From Rudanella paleaurantiibacter (GTDB lineage Bacteria; Bacteroidota; Bacteroidia; Cytophagales; Spirosomataceae), in assembly GCF_009184635.1 (NCBI RefSeq), contig NZ_WELI01000001.1, forward strand, positions 620,001 to 684,000: a stretch of 64,000 bases of DNA. Reading direction: 5' to 3'. Position numbers and translations under genes: made by a program. Below the pieces are notes generated by a model. It made no database searches, had not been told where the DNA came from, and was given only the letters and a program-made list of their open reading frames with translations. Shown here piece by piece: positions 9,880 through 18,136 of the stretch; the stretch's first letter is position 1; every line of letters begins with the position of its first letter.

Positions 9880-9945
9880 TTATTCCGTTCGTAAACTTTT
9901 AGCGGGGTTCATCAGGGCGGCCCGGATGCTTTGGTAGCTGACTGT
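9832..9945. repeat. 114-bp exact direct repeat, copy 2 (end of permease 5 plus spacer)
   Basis: Second copy of the block at 7322-7435, spaced 2510 bp away. It spans the pyrimidine arm of the spacer and the 3' end of permease 5. Confidence 0.9.
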
Positions 9946-12309
9946 GAATAGGGTAATCAGCAGGGCCCCCGTACCGACCGTCACGAAGAGCCACGGGCTG
10001 ATTTCGATCCGGTACGCGTACTTTTCGAGCCACTGATGCATACCAAACCACGCGATGGGTACGGCCAAACAAAGCCCCATGAGCACCAGCCGGATGAAAT
10101 GCCGCGAGAGCAACAGAACAATACCGGGCACGGTGGCTCCCATCACCTTGCGAATGCCTATTTCTTTGGTGCGCTGTTCAACTGTGAGCAACGCAATGGC
10201 GAACAGACCGATGCACGACAGAACCACGGCCACCCCCGACGCCAGACTCAGTACCTGCGAGAAAACGGCTTCGTTCTGGTACCAGGCATCCACGTTCTCG
10301 TCCAGAAACGAGCCCATAAACGGCGACTGCGGAGCTACGGTTGCCCAGGTAGCCTTCAGTTTGTCCATCGCGCCCGGTAGGTGTTGCGGCAACACACGTA
10401 CAAAAATGTAATGTAGCGGCTGGTTATTAGACAAATAGAGTATGATAGGGCGCGTTTCGTCGGCCACGGAATACAGCTGAAAATTGGGCACTACGCCAAT
10501 AATTTGGGCTTTATTGCCGGTGGTGTCGGCATCGTCGCCGAGCAGCATCCCCACCGGGTTGGGCTTACCCAGTTGCCGGGCCATGCTCTCGGTGATGAGT
10601 ACCCGGTTGGCAGAGTCGGTGGCGAAGGCCCGGCTAAAGTCGCGGCCCGCCGTGGGTTTGATGCGTAAGGTCTGGAGATAGTCGTAGTCGACAAACAATA
10701 CATCCGACGTAATCTCTTTGCCGTTGCTGGTAAACCCAAACGTACTCCGTGAGGTAACCCGGTCTCTACCCTTGCCTAAGTTCACGCTCGCTCCCGTCAG
10801 CGACAGAATGGTGGGGTCGTGGGCCAGCACCTGACGTAGCCGCCCCAGCACCTGCCGTCCGTCGACCTGCGTTCCGACCGGGATGCTGATAACCTGCTCT
10901 TTGTCGAAACCGAGCGGCATTTGTCGCAAAAAATCGACCTGCTCAAAGGCAATGAGTGTACAACAGGTGAGCAGGCACGAGAGCGTAAACTGGGTGATGA
11001 GCAGGGCGTTGCGCAGGCGACTGGGTCGCCCGGCCTTGAGGTTGCCCTTCAGCACCTGAACGGTTTGTAAGCGGGTCATCTGCCAGGCTGGATAGCCACC
11101 TGCCATGAGTGTTACGAGCAGAAAGAGGGCCAGAATAAGGCCAATAAAACCGGGCTGATACGCCTGGGCGAGCGTCAGTCGCGCTCCGAAGGTGGCGTTG
11201 AACGTTGGCAGAAGTATGACAGCGAGTGTCAGGCCGACTACGAAACCGAGCCCGCACAGCAGCGCCGATTCGCCCCACAACTGCGCAAACAAACTCCGCG
11301 AAGGCGCACCGAGCGATTTCCGAACGCCCACCTCCCGCGCCCGCGTCACCGAGCGGGCAATGCTCAGGTTAATGAAGTTGATGCAGGCAATAAGCAGGAT
11401 AAAAAACGCCAGTCCCAGCAACACGTAAACAATGGCGATAGGCGTGCCTTTACCGTCGTTTATTTCGCGGTTGAAATGGACATCGCGGAGCGGTTGTAGC
11501 CGAAGCGCCAGTTTATCACCTCGCTCGTCGGGTTGGGCTTTTTTCTGAATTAACCCGTCGAGCCGGTCGGTAAAATACTTCAGCGTAAAGGGTTTTAGCC
11601 GGGCTTCAAAGCCCGCCTTGTCGACATGGTCCGGGAGTTTCACAAAAACCATCGGCCCACCGTCGTTCCAGTTGTTCAGGCGGGCGGTGTAATTGGGTGA
11701 GCGCTCAATCCGAACCAGGGCATCGTACTGAATGGTTGAGTTGGTCGGGGCATCGGCCAAAACGCCCGTCACGGTGAAGTCGGTTAGTTGGCCATCTTGC
11801 CCAAGGCGCAGGCGTTTCCCAAGCGGGTTCGTTGTTCCGAATACATCCTGCGCCATATTCTCGCTGATGACCACACTGCCGGGGTCGCGCAGGGCCGAGG
11901 CCCGGTGCCCCGCCCGCAGCGGGAACGAAAACACGTTCAGAAAGTCGGCGTCGGTATAGTTGATGAGTTTTTCGTAATACGTGCCTCCCGATTCAACCAG
12001 ACTTTTGCGCCCGGTCATGACGCGGGTAACGGCCTCTGCTTCGGGGAAGTCGGCTTTAAGGGCCGGCACAACGGGCATAGGCATAGCGCCGGTTCTGACC
12101 GGCTTTTCGGGGTCGTTGGCAAACAGGTAGGTCTGATAAATCCGGTCGCTGTCGGCGTGAAACGAGTCGAAGGTAAATTGCTGATAAGCAATCAGAATCA
12201 GAAACAGGCTGATACAAAAAGCCACGGCTAACCCCAGCATGTGAATAGCGGCATACCCCCGGCTACGCCACAGAGTGCGGAGGGCGATTTTGAGGAAGTT
12301 CGTTAGCAT
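9880..12309 (-). CDS. MacB/FtsX-type ABC transporter permease (permease 5, first of the array)
   Basis: Start chosen at the ATG ending at 12309 (MLTNFLKIALRTLW), which matches the N-terminus of all four paralogues; an in-frame extension up to 12375 would overlap the divergent gene and has no family support. The protein is 809 residues with TM about 18-40, periplasmic domain, first FtsX core (LLIACINFINLSIARSVTRA, REVGVRKSLGAPSR), central TM, second periplasmic domain, second FtsX core (LSCIGLFAIALLTVEQRTK, EIGIRKVMGATV). It lies 494 bp downstream of the ATPase stop, a gap occupied by an oppositely oriented Uma2-like gene, and only 48 bp from that gene's start. Confidence 0.92.
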   Translation of the reverse strand: MLTNFLKIALRTLWRSRGYAAIHMLGLAVAFCISLFLILIAYQQFTFDSFHADSDRIYQTYLFANDPEKPVRTGAMPMPVVPALKADFPEAEAVTRVMTGRKSLVESGGTYYEKLINYTDADFLNVFSFPLRAGHRASALRDPGSVVISENMAQDVFGTTNPLGKRLRLGQDGQLTDFTVTGVLADAPTNSTIQYDALVRIERSPNYTARLNNWNDGGPMVFVKLPDHVDKAGFEARLKPFTLKYFTDRLDGLIQKKAQPDERGDKLALRLQPLRDVHFNREINDGKGTPIAIVYVLLGLAFFILLIACINFINLSIARSVTRAREVGVRKSLGAPSRSLFAQLWGESALLCGLGFVVGLTLAVILLPTFNATFGARLTLAQAYQPGFIGLILALFLLVTLMAGGYPAWQMTRLQTVQVLKGNLKAGRPSRLRNALLITQFTLSCLLTCCTLIAFEQVDFLRQMPLGFDKEQVISIPVGTQVDGRQVLGRLRQVLAHDPTILSLTGASVNLGKGRDRVTSRSTFGFTSNGKEITSDVLFVDYDYLQTLRIKPTAGRDFSRAFATDSANRVLITESMARQLGKPNPVGMLLGDDADTTGNKAQIIGVVPNFQLYSVADETRPIILYLSNNQPLHYIFVRVLPQHLPGAMDKLKATWATVAPQSPFMGSFLDENVDAWYQNEAVFSQVLSLASGVAVVLSCIGLFAIALLTVEQRTKEIGIRKVMGATVPGIVLLLSRHFIRLVLMGLCLAVPIAWFGMHQWLEKYAYRIEISPWLFVTVGTGALLITLFTVSYQSIRAALMNPAKSLRTE

Positions 12310-12327
12310 TCGTTGTTGGGTTTTGGG

Positions 12328-12335
12328 TATCTTTG
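12328..12335 (+). promoter_or_regulatory. Candidate Bacteroidota -7 box (TATCTTTG) for the Uma2-like gene
   Basis: Exact match to TAnnTTTG, 22 nt before the start codon at 12358. No convincing -33 TTTG at the usual distance was seen, so this is a modest prediction. Confidence 0.4.
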
Positions 12336-12357
12336 GATAAACAAAATCACTCTGGTC

Positions 12358-12801
12358 ATGGAGCAGTATCCACATCCATCGGCATCTCGGTTAATTCTTG
12401 AAGAAGATGGCGTTTATGGCCCAATTCTACATCAAAGCGTGATTGCCAGGCTGACAGCAGGCTTGTATCCTTTGTATCGGTCGGGGCGAATCCCTTATGA
12501 ACCTTTGCCCGAAACGATGTTGGCGGAGGAATATGCGGCCCCGGTTCCAGACGTAGTTTTGTACGACCACCAAACAGAACAAGCCCGAATCATTATTGAG
12601 GTTTGTAAGAATACCGGTCTAAAGCACGACATCAGTAAGGTTGTAAAATTGACCGATGGTGAGCTGTATGGTATTCTGGAGGGGTTCGTCTATAATTATA
12701 AAACTGGTCAATGGCTCCGTTACCGCCTTGGCGATGGGGGCCTCACTACCGAAACCTCCTTCTCCGACGTCCTGAATCTGGACCTGAACGGGTTTTTGTA
12801 G
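12358..12801 (+). CDS. Uma2-like (DUF820) PD-(D/E)XK nuclease-fold protein
   Basis: 147 residues from the ATG at 12358 (MEQYPHPSAS); the 15-residue in-frame extension upstream runs through the promoter box and was rejected. The core pattern of the Uma2 family is visible: PVPDVVLYD (Asp65), then ARIIIEVCKN (Glu81) and a following helix with HDISKVVKL and a Tyr-containing strand. Family members share the restriction-endonuclease fold, but most have no known function and many occur in multiple chromosomal copies. The gene lies on the opposite strand inside the ABC operon, ending 2 bp from the convergent ATPase stop and starting 48 bp from permease 5, which suggests an insertion into the operon. 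Family assignment is moderately confident; nuclease activity is not shown. Confidence 0.7.
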   Translation: MEQYPHPSASRLILEEDGVYGPILHQSVIARLTAGLYPLYRSGRIPYEPLPETMLAEEYAAPVPDVVLYDHQTEQARIIIEVCKNTGLKHDISKVVKLTDGELYGILEGFVYNYKTGQWLRYRLGDGGLTTETSFSDVLNLDLNGFL

Positions 12802-12803
12802 TC

Positions 12804-13481
12804 CTACACGTGGAAGTTCTCCGTCACCACCCGGCCGTCGAACAGGTTCACAATCCGGTGGGCAAACCCGGCGTCGTAGGGGGAGTGCGTCACCATGATA
12901 ATCGTGGTGCCTTCGTCGTTCAGTTCGCTCAGTAGTTTCATCACTTCTTCGCCGTTGGTCGAGTCGAGATTACCGGTAGGTTCGTCGGCCAGAATCAGTT
13001 TGGGTCGGGCCACTACGGCGCGGGCAATGGCCGTGCGCTGCTGCTGACCGCCCGAAAGTTGCTGCGGAAAGTGGTTGCGCCGGTGCATGATGTTCATGCG
13101 GGTGAGGGCTTCTTCCACCCGGACTTTGCGCTCGTCGGCGGGCGTTTTGAGATACAGCAAAGGTAGCTCCACATTCTCGTACACGGTCAGCTCGTCGATC
13201 AGGTTAAAGCTCTGAAATACAAACCCGATAGAGCCTTTGCGGAGCTGGGCCCGCTGCCGCTCGGTCATGCGGGCTACGGGGGTGCCGTAGAAATTGTACT
13301 CCCCATCGGTGGGGTTGTCGAGCAGGCCCAGAATGTTGAGCAGGGTCGACTTGCCGCAACCCGACGGCCCCATAATGGCGACGAACTCCCCGTCGCGGAC
13401 ATCCATCGTAATCCCATTGAGGGCGGTGGTTTCAACCTCTTCCGTCGCGAAGAGTTTTTGTAGGTTGATGGTTTGGATCAT
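12804..13481 (-). CDS. ABC transporter ATP-binding protein, LolD/MacB type
   Basis: 225 residues, ATG start ([11 protein letters not shown]). All nucleotide-binding motifs are intact: Walker [10 protein letters not shown] (38-46), Q-loop in [18 protein letters not shown], signature LSGGQQQR (142-149), Walker B LILADE (162-167), D-loop NLDS and switch His199. The phrase [19 protein letters not shown] is typical of the LolD/MacB-type ATPases that pair with FtsX-fold permeases. It follows the adaptor gene by 128 bp and precedes the permease array, so it is the likely shared motor of the five permeases. Transcription probably comes from the sigma-54 promoter at 14927-14942. Confidence 0.95.
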   Translation of the reverse strand: MIQTINLQKLFATEEVETTALNGITMDVRDGEFVAIMGPSGCGKSTLLNILGLLDNPTDGEYNFYGTPVARMTERQRAQLRKGSIGFVFQSFNLIDELTVYENVELPLLYLKTPADERKVRVEEALTRMNIMHRRNHFPQQLSGGQQQRTAIARAVVARPKLILADEPTGNLDSTNGEEVMKLLSELNDEGTTIIMVTHSPYDAGFAHRIVNLFDGRVVTENFHV

Positions 13482-13509
13482 GATTTTTTGGTTGAGTCAC
13501 TGGTTTATT

Positions 13510-13605
13510 ACACAGAGATTCGCGGAGAATAAAGGAGATTCACAGAGAGGTTTTCAGTAGTTCTCTGCGTATCTCTTTTCCCTCAGGGCATCTCTGCGTA
13601 CCAAT
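13510..13605. repeat. Hairpin spacer built from CACAGAGATTCGCGGAG-like words
   Basis: The spacer between adaptor and ATPase holds a left arm with ACACAGAGATTCGCGGAG and GATTCACAGAGAG, and a right arm with CTCTGCGTATCTC and ATCTCTGCGT. The arms are imperfect complements, each containing two degenerate copies of one word. Similar 'cacagagat...atctctgcgt' repeats are, as I recall, common in intergenic DNA of several phyla. Confidence 0.65.
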
Positions 13606-13609
13606 TTTT

Positions 13610-14872
13610 CTAAAATTCCAACACCTCGTTATCCCCGAAGTTCTCGTAGCTGCTGGTGATCACCTGCTCGCCGGGTTGGAGCCCTTCCAGCACTTCGTAA
13701 TATTCGGGATTCTTGCGGCCGAGCACAATGGTGCGTTTGCTGGCCCGTTTGCCCGTATTGTCGAGCACGTACACCCAGTTGCCGCCCGTGTCGGAGAAGA
13801 ATCCACCCACCGGCAGTAAGGTCGCCTTGGCGGCTTTGCCCAGCTCCAGCCGGATAGGCGACGATTGCCCCCGCTTGATGCCCTGCGGCCACCCGTCGTT
13901 GTCGGCCCCTTTCACAAACGTCATGTCAATCTCGAACCGGCCGTTGCGCACCTCCGGGTACACCCGGCTGATGGTGAGCGGGTACGCTTTGCCGTTAAAC
14001 TCAAACGAGCCGTTCAGGCCGGCATACACCCGGCTGATGTAGTGCTCATCGACCCCAACGCGCATCTTGAACCCGTTCAGGTCGTCGATCTGACCGATGT
14101 TCTGCCCCCGGTTGATGTTGCTGCCCACCTCCACATCGATACTCGACAATTGGCCCGACACAGGGGCTTTCACCACCAGATTATCGAGCGTTTGTTGCCA
14201 GAGTGTCACGTTGCGCTGAGTGCGGTTGAGGGTTCCCTCCAGTTGCTGAATCTGGAGTTTGGCGTTTTCTTCCTGATACCGCTGCGACTCGGCTTCAATC
14301 TCGCGTTGTTTGAGCAGTCGCTCGTAAGCGCGCTTGGCTTTCAGAAAATCCTCTTCCGACACCACTTTGTCTTTAATCAGTTTCGTTTGACGGTCGTAGG
14401 TGTCTTTGGCCTGCTCAATCTGCGCGTCGAGGTCGGCGAGGGTTTTGCGGAGGGCGAACCGCTCTACGCGCAACCGCTGCCGGGTGTTTTGCAGTTCGTT
14501 GACCAGCCGGTTAGCCTCTGTTTCCGATTGCAGAAAACTCAGTTTCAGGTTCTGGTTTTCCAGTTTCAGCAGTACCTGTCCCTTGTTCACCTGAACCCCA
14601 CCCTCAACCAGCTTCTCGGTCACGTAGCCGCCCTCGATGGCGTCGAGCCGGATAGTTTTGAGCGGTTGTACGACCCCCGTCACCACGATAAACTCCTCAA
14701 ACGAGCCCGTCGAAACGGGGGAAACGGTCAGTTTTTGCCGGTCAACGTTTAGCCGCGAGCGGTGATCGGCGAAGAGCAGGGTATAGGCGATGAGTCCAAG
14801 TAACAACGTACCCCCCACAGCCAGCGCCAGGCGCTGTTGAGTCCAGAAACGTTTAGGTAAGGCGCGATCCAT
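13610..14872 (-). CDS. MacA/HlyD-type periplasmic adaptor of the ABC efflux system
   Basis: 420 residues, ATG start (MDRALPKRFW). An N-terminal TM anchor (about 14-33) is followed by a lipoyl-like half (GYVTEKLVEGGVQVNKGQVLLKLEN), a long coiled coil (about 118-235, rich in Glu/Arg/Gln), the second lipoyl half (LVVKAPVSGQLSSIDVEVGSNI) and beta-barrel and membrane-proximal domains. Such adaptors bridge an inner-membrane ABC permease to an outer-membrane TolC-type channel. No tolC lies in this operon; the TolC genes at 37071 and 56846 are the nearest. It is the first gene of the minus-strand operon and has the clearest promoter region in the window (sigma-54 element plus two upstream palindromes). 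Confidence 0.92.
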   Translation of the reverse strand: MDRALPKRFWTQQRLALAVGGTLLLGLIAYTLLFADHRSRLNVDRQKLTVSPVSTGSFEEFIVVTGVVQPLKTIRLDAIEGGYVTEKLVEGGVQVNKGQVLLKLENQNLKLSFLQSETEANRLVNELQNTRQRLRVERFALRKTLADLDAQIEQAKDTYDRQTKLIKDKVVSEEDFLKAKRAYERLLKQREIEAESQRYQEENAKLQIQQLEGTLNRTQRNVTLWQQTLDNLVVKAPVSGQLSSIDVEVGSNINRGQNIGQIDDLNGFKMRVGVDEHYISRVYAGLNGSFEFNGKAYPLTISRVYPEVRNGRFEIDMTFVKGADNDGWPQGIKRGQSSPIRLELGKAAKATLLPVGGFFSDTGGNWVYVLDNTGKRASKRTIVLGRKNPEYYEVLEGLQPGEQVITSSYENFGDNEVLEF

Positions 14873-14926
14873 AATGGCAAAAGAATGAAACAGAAAACGA
14901 GTTGTTCGTTCGTTGTACGGTACGTT

Positions 14927-14942
14927 TCAAGTGTCGTGCCAA
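14927..14942 (-). promoter_or_regulatory. Sigma-54 (-24/-12) promoter of the adaptor-ATPase-permease operon
   Basis: Read on the minus strand the sequence is TTGGCACGACACTTGA. It matches TTGGCACG-N4-TTGC except for the last base, and the GG and the -12 doublet are exactly 12 bp apart. The predicted transcription start is about 40-45 nt upstream of the adaptor ATG at 14872. The sigma-54 activator is encoded divergently at 15140. Confidence 0.75.
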
Positions 14943-14997
14943 GTTATATAACCTGTTGTATATCAGTAGTATGGTATTAGGTTGGGCTTCGTTTTAC

Positions 14998-15011
14998 GTC
15001 CGGCCACGGAC
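14998..15011. promoter_or_regulatory. Activator palindrome A, GTCCG-GCCA-CGGAC
   Basis: Perfect 5-bp inverted repeat with 4-bp spacer, centred about 65 bp upstream of the -24 GG of the sigma-54 promoter. It is 22 bp centre to centre (two helical turns) from palindrome B. Proposed binding site of the NtrC-type regulator. Confidence 0.65.
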
Positions 15012-15019
15012 AAGGTTTC

Positions 15020-15033
15020 GTCCGAAAGCGGAC
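15020..15033. promoter_or_regulatory. Activator palindrome B, GTCCG-AAAG-CGGAC
   Basis: Second perfect copy of the same dyad, on the same helix face as palindrome A. Paired sites of this spacing are typical of enhancer-binding proteins that act as dimers on sigma-54 promoters. Confidence 0.65.
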
Positions 15034-15139
15034 AGCCTTGACAACGGGTGTATATTGCAATCGTAAACAACAACTGATAACGCGTATTTACCGATAGCCT
15101 CAGCGATGGTCATTACGCATTACGCATCCTGTATTCGTT

Positions 15140-16525
15140 ATGGCCCGTATCCTGATAATCGACGACGACCCCGATGTGCTCATGGCTGCCAAGTTGCTAC
15201 TCAAGCGACATTTTGGCCATGTCGACATTGAGAAAAACCCCGAACGGATTCCGTTTCTGGTCACCAACGGCCGTTACGATGCGATTCTGCTCGACATGAA
15301 TTTTCAGCGCGACCTGAGTAGTGGCCGCGAAGGGTTTTTCTGGCTCGACCGAATCCTCGACATCGACCCCTCGGCTTCGGTGGTGCTGATTACGGCCTAC
15401 GGCGACGTTGAAATGGCTGTGCGGGCCATGAAAGTAGGGGCCAAAGACTTTGTGCTCAAACCCTGGCAGAACGATAAACTGCTGGCTACCATACGGAGTA
15501 GTGTGGGCGGAAAGGAAGACACCGAAACGGTGGATAAGAGCGGCACTGCAAGCCGGGGTGGACGGGCAAAAGCACCGGTTTCCGGGACTGCTTCCTCGTT
15601 TATAGCCCAAAGCCCGGCCATGCGGCAGGTGCTCGACACGGTAAGCCGTGTGGCCAATACCGACGCCAACGTGCTTATTCTGGGTGAGAACGGAACGGGT
15701 AAAGACCTCATTGCCCGCATGATTCACGAGCAGTCGGGCCGAAAAGCGGCCCCGTTTGTCTCGGTCGATGTGGGCGCGCTGAGCGAGTCACTGTTTGAGA
15801 GTGAGCTGTTTGGCTACGTAAAAGGGGCCTTTACCGATGCCCGCGATGACCGAAGCGGCCGGTTTGAAGAAGCACAGGGCGGTACTATTTTTCTGGACGA
15901 AATTGGGAACATCACGCTGCCTCAGCAGGCCCGGTTGCTCACGGTGCTGCAACAGCGGCAGGTGACCCGGCTGGGTAGCAACAAACCCCGACCCATCGAC
16001 GTCCGGCTTATTTGCGCCACCAACGCCAACCTGAGCGAGCGCATTACCAACCGCGAGTTTCGGCAGGATTTGTTGTACCGGATCAATACCATTGAGGTGC
16101 ATCTGCCGCCCCTCCGCGACCGCCCCGACGATATTGTGCCGCTGGCGGAGCATTTTCTGAATATCTACCGCAAACAGTACGGGCGGGCCGTTACGGGCCT
16201 GAGTCCGGCCCTGGTGCGGCACCTGAAACAACACCGGTGGCCGGGCAACGTGCGCGAGTTGCAACATGCCGTAGAACGGGCTGTTATTCTGACCGGGGAG
16301 TCGGTGCTGGAACCGGGCGACTTTTTCGGTGGGTTGGGCGGGGGCGCGTCGGGGCTGGTGTCGCCCGTCAGTGCCGCCACCGAATCTATGCAGCTCGACG
16401 ATATGGAACGGCGCATGATTCAGCAGGCTATGCAGAAATACGGCGGCAACATCACCGACGTCGCCCGTGAACTGGGCCTGTCACGACAGGCCCTGTACCG
16501 GCGGCTTGAAAAATACGGAATGTAG
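15140..16525 (+). CDS. NtrC-family sigma-54-dependent response regulator
   Basis: 461 residues, ATG start (MARILIIDDDPDV). Receiver domain 1-120 with acidic pocket DDD (8-10), phospho-acceptor Asp52 (LLDMNF) and Lys107 (VLKPW); AAA+ domain about 155-390 with Walker A GENGTGKD (182-189) and Walker B FLDEIG (251-256); C-terminal Fis-type helix-turn-helix (NITDVARELGLSRQALYRRL). The sigma-54 contact loop reads GAFTDA (229-234) rather than GAFTGA, a substitution I recall in related Bacteroidota regulators, so activity with sigma-54 is still expected. It is divergent from the ABC operon, with two GTCCG-N4-CGGAC dyads in the shared intergenic region. The likely cognate kinase is at 19312. Confidence 0.95.
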   Translation: MARILIIDDDPDVLMAAKLLLKRHFGHVDIEKNPERIPFLVTNGRYDAILLDMNFQRDLSSGREGFFWLDRILDIDPSASVVLITAYGDVEMAVRAMKVGAKDFVLKPWQNDKLLATIRSSVGGKEDTETVDKSGTASRGGRAKAPVSGTASSFIAQSPAMRQVLDTVSRVANTDANVLILGENGTGKDLIARMIHEQSGRKAAPFVSVDVGALSESLFESELFGYVKGAFTDARDDRSGRFEEAQGGTIFLDEIGNITLPQQARLLTVLQQRQVTRLGSNKPRPIDVRLICATNANLSERITNREFRQDLLYRINTIEVHLPPLRDRPDDIVPLAEHFLNIYRKQYGRAVTGLSPALVRHLKQHRWPGNVRELQHAVERAVILTGESVLEPGDFFGGLGGGASGLVSPVSAATESMQLDDMERRMIQQAMQKYGGNITDVARELGLSRQALYRRLEKYGM

Positions 16526-16549
16526 ATGGGCGGAACGCCCCGGAGTAGA

Positions 16550-16990
16550 CTACAGCTTTTCGACGTTCACCGCGTTGAGCCCTTTGGGGGTCATGGTGGT
16601 CATAAAGCTTACTTTGTCATTTTCATTGAGTGGACCGGCCAACGCGTTGATGTGCACAAAAATGCTTTCCTGCGTTTGTTTGTCCCGAATGAAGCCGTAT
16701 CCTTTCGATGCGTTGAAGAACGTCACCACGCCCTGACGGGTGGTTGGTTGGGCATCAGCTTCGGTTTGCTTGGGTACCCCAATCTGAATATCGGCTTCGT
16801 TGATTTGCCGCTTCTTGGTGGGGTCGGGTGGGGTGGAGGTAATGTTACCGTTCTCGTCAACATACGCCATCATCTGGTCCAGCGACTGGCCTTTCTGCGC
16901 GTTGGCTTTCCGGTTTTCTCGTTTCTCCTGCTTGTCTTTTTGCCGTTTCTGGCGTTGTTTTTCTTTTTCCTTTTTGCTGAAGGTTTCCAT
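16550..16990 (-). CDS. Cold-shock-domain protein with a basic N-terminal extension
   Basis: 146 residues from the ATG ending at 16990 (METFSKKEKEKQRQ). A further in-frame start 15 codons upstream exists but adds a segment not typical of the family. Residues 1-35 are highly charged and Lys/Arg-rich; the cold-shock domain occupies about 86-146 with RNP1-like KGYGFI (96-101) and RNP2-like IFVHI (110-114). CSD proteins bind single-stranded RNA or DNA and often act as RNA chaperones. Here the domain is C-terminal to a disordered linker, unlike the 65-70-residue CspA. It converges with the NtrC gene (24 bp between stops); no clear promoter box was recognised in the roughly 200 bp upstream. Confidence 0.85.
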   Translation of the reverse strand: METFSKKEKEKQRQKRQKDKQEKRENRKANAQKGQSLDQMMAYVDENGNITSTPPDPTKKRQINEADIQIGVPKQTEADAQPTTRQGVVTFFNASKGYGFIRDKQTQESIFVHINALAGPLNENDKVSFMTTMTPKGLNAVNVEKL

Positions 16991-17205
16991 GATAACTGTT
17001 TTTTCTCGCGGGTGGATCATGGATGCGTACAGCATGATTTTGGTTCGAGAGTGATACCCCTTTACGGCTAAAACGACCGGATGGTCACAGAGAATATACC
17101 GGTCCTTTAGATAAAGAACCGTATATAACTAAAATAAGTTGATGGTTGGCCAAATTAGTTTTTACATACCCTTTTTTGTCTCCAGAAGACCCGGAAAAAG
17201 TCTTA

Positions 17206-17943
17206 TTAAGGGTTGGTTAGCCGTTCCCGAATGGCGTCTTCGGCCTGTTTAACGACTGTTTCGGCGGGTTGCCCGGCGGGGTCGATGGGGGGGAGAACCG
17301 TCCACGACATCGGTGTGAACGACCGCAGCGGAAAAATACTTTTCGGGTTGAACCGCCCCGTGTGCCGGATCACAATCGGAACTACCAGTGCTCTGGGGGC
17401 CTTTTTGAGGAGTACTCCCACACCAGCCGTAGCAAATGGTTTGAGCTTGCCCGACGCTGACCGGGTGCCTTCGGGAAAAATCACCGCCGACTCGTTACGG
17501 TCGCTTATCTGTTTACCCAGCCGGGCGATCTCGACAACGGCTTGTTTGGGGTTGCTTCGGTCAATGAGGGCAGCTCCGCTTTTTCGCAAATTGTACGAAA
17601 TGGCCGGGGTGCCGTGGGCCAGCTCAATTTTAGAAACAAACGTGGGCGTGTGGGCCCGCAGAAACCAGATAATGGGCGAAATGTCGAACATGCTCTGGTG
17701 GTTGGCGACAAAAATAAGCGGCCGGTCGGTGGGGAGGGGAGCCTCCTGCTTAAATCGGATACTGCTGCCGGTCAGGTACCAGCCGTAGGCAATGCTTGCA
17801 TTCATCCAGTCGACTACTTTTTTGTGAGCCGGTCGGCCCAGCAGGCGGAATGAGAGCACTTGCAGGACATGGAAGACCAGAAGCAGCAGAAAGAAATAAA
17901 GCAGGTACACACCGCTTAGTACGTAATCGAGCAGTCGTTTCAT
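17206..17943 (-). CDS. plsC: 1-acyl-sn-glycerol-3-phosphate acyltransferase (PlsC family)
   Basis: 245 residues, ATG start (MKRLLDYVLSGVYLLYF). An N-terminal hydrophobic segment (about 8-35) is followed by the acyltransferase signature NHQSMFD (81-87, catalytic His82 and Asp87) and the glycerol-phosphate-binding block FPEGTR (156-161). The enzyme acylates lysophosphatidate to phosphatidate at the inner membrane in phospholipid synthesis. The next genes rightwards on the opposite strand include an acyl-ACP desaturase, so this may be a small lipid-related group. A TAnnTTTG box lies 7 nt before the start codon. The family is clear; substrate preference is not. Confidence 0.9.
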   Translation of the reverse strand: MKRLLDYVLSGVYLLYFFLLLLVFHVLQVLSFRLLGRPAHKKVVDWMNASIAYGWYLTGSSIRFKQEAPLPTDRPLIFVANHQSMFDISPIIWFLRAHTPTFVSKIELAHGTPAISYNLRKSGAALIDRSNPKQAVVEIARLGKQISDRNESAVIFPEGTRSASGKLKPFATAGVGVLLKKAPRALVVPIVIRHTGRFNPKSIFPLRSFTPMSWTVLPPIDPAGQPAETVVKQAEDAIRERLTNP

Positions 17944-17950
17944 TGGGGTG

Positions 17951-17958
17951 CAAAATTA
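17951..17958 (-). promoter_or_regulatory. TAATTTTG -7 box 7 nt before plsC start
   Basis: Minus-strand TAATTTTG followed by CACCCCA and the ATG at 17943. A transcript starting the usual few bases after the box would have almost no 5' leader. Confidence 0.6.
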
Positions 17959-18136
17959 ACGTCCTTCCGATTTGTTCGGCAGAAAAAGCCCGGAATGTGT
18001 GGTAAGCCCCCTAAAATCTTCGTTCTTTTGTATTTATTTGGAAACACACTTTGTCTGTCTGAACACGCAATCCGCTCGTGACACACGTTCACCTGGTTTT
18101 GGTTCAAACAATAAGGTCTTTATCTGCTGGTTGATT

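Noticed and set aside
12310-12375. N-terminal extension of permease 5
   Set aside because: All paralogues begin at MLTN; the extension would overlap the divergent gene start and its promoter box.
13865-14752. 295-codon plus-strand frame opposite the adaptor gene
   Set aside because: Shadow of the MacA-like coding sequence; no motifs, and the real gene has a full domain set on the other strand.
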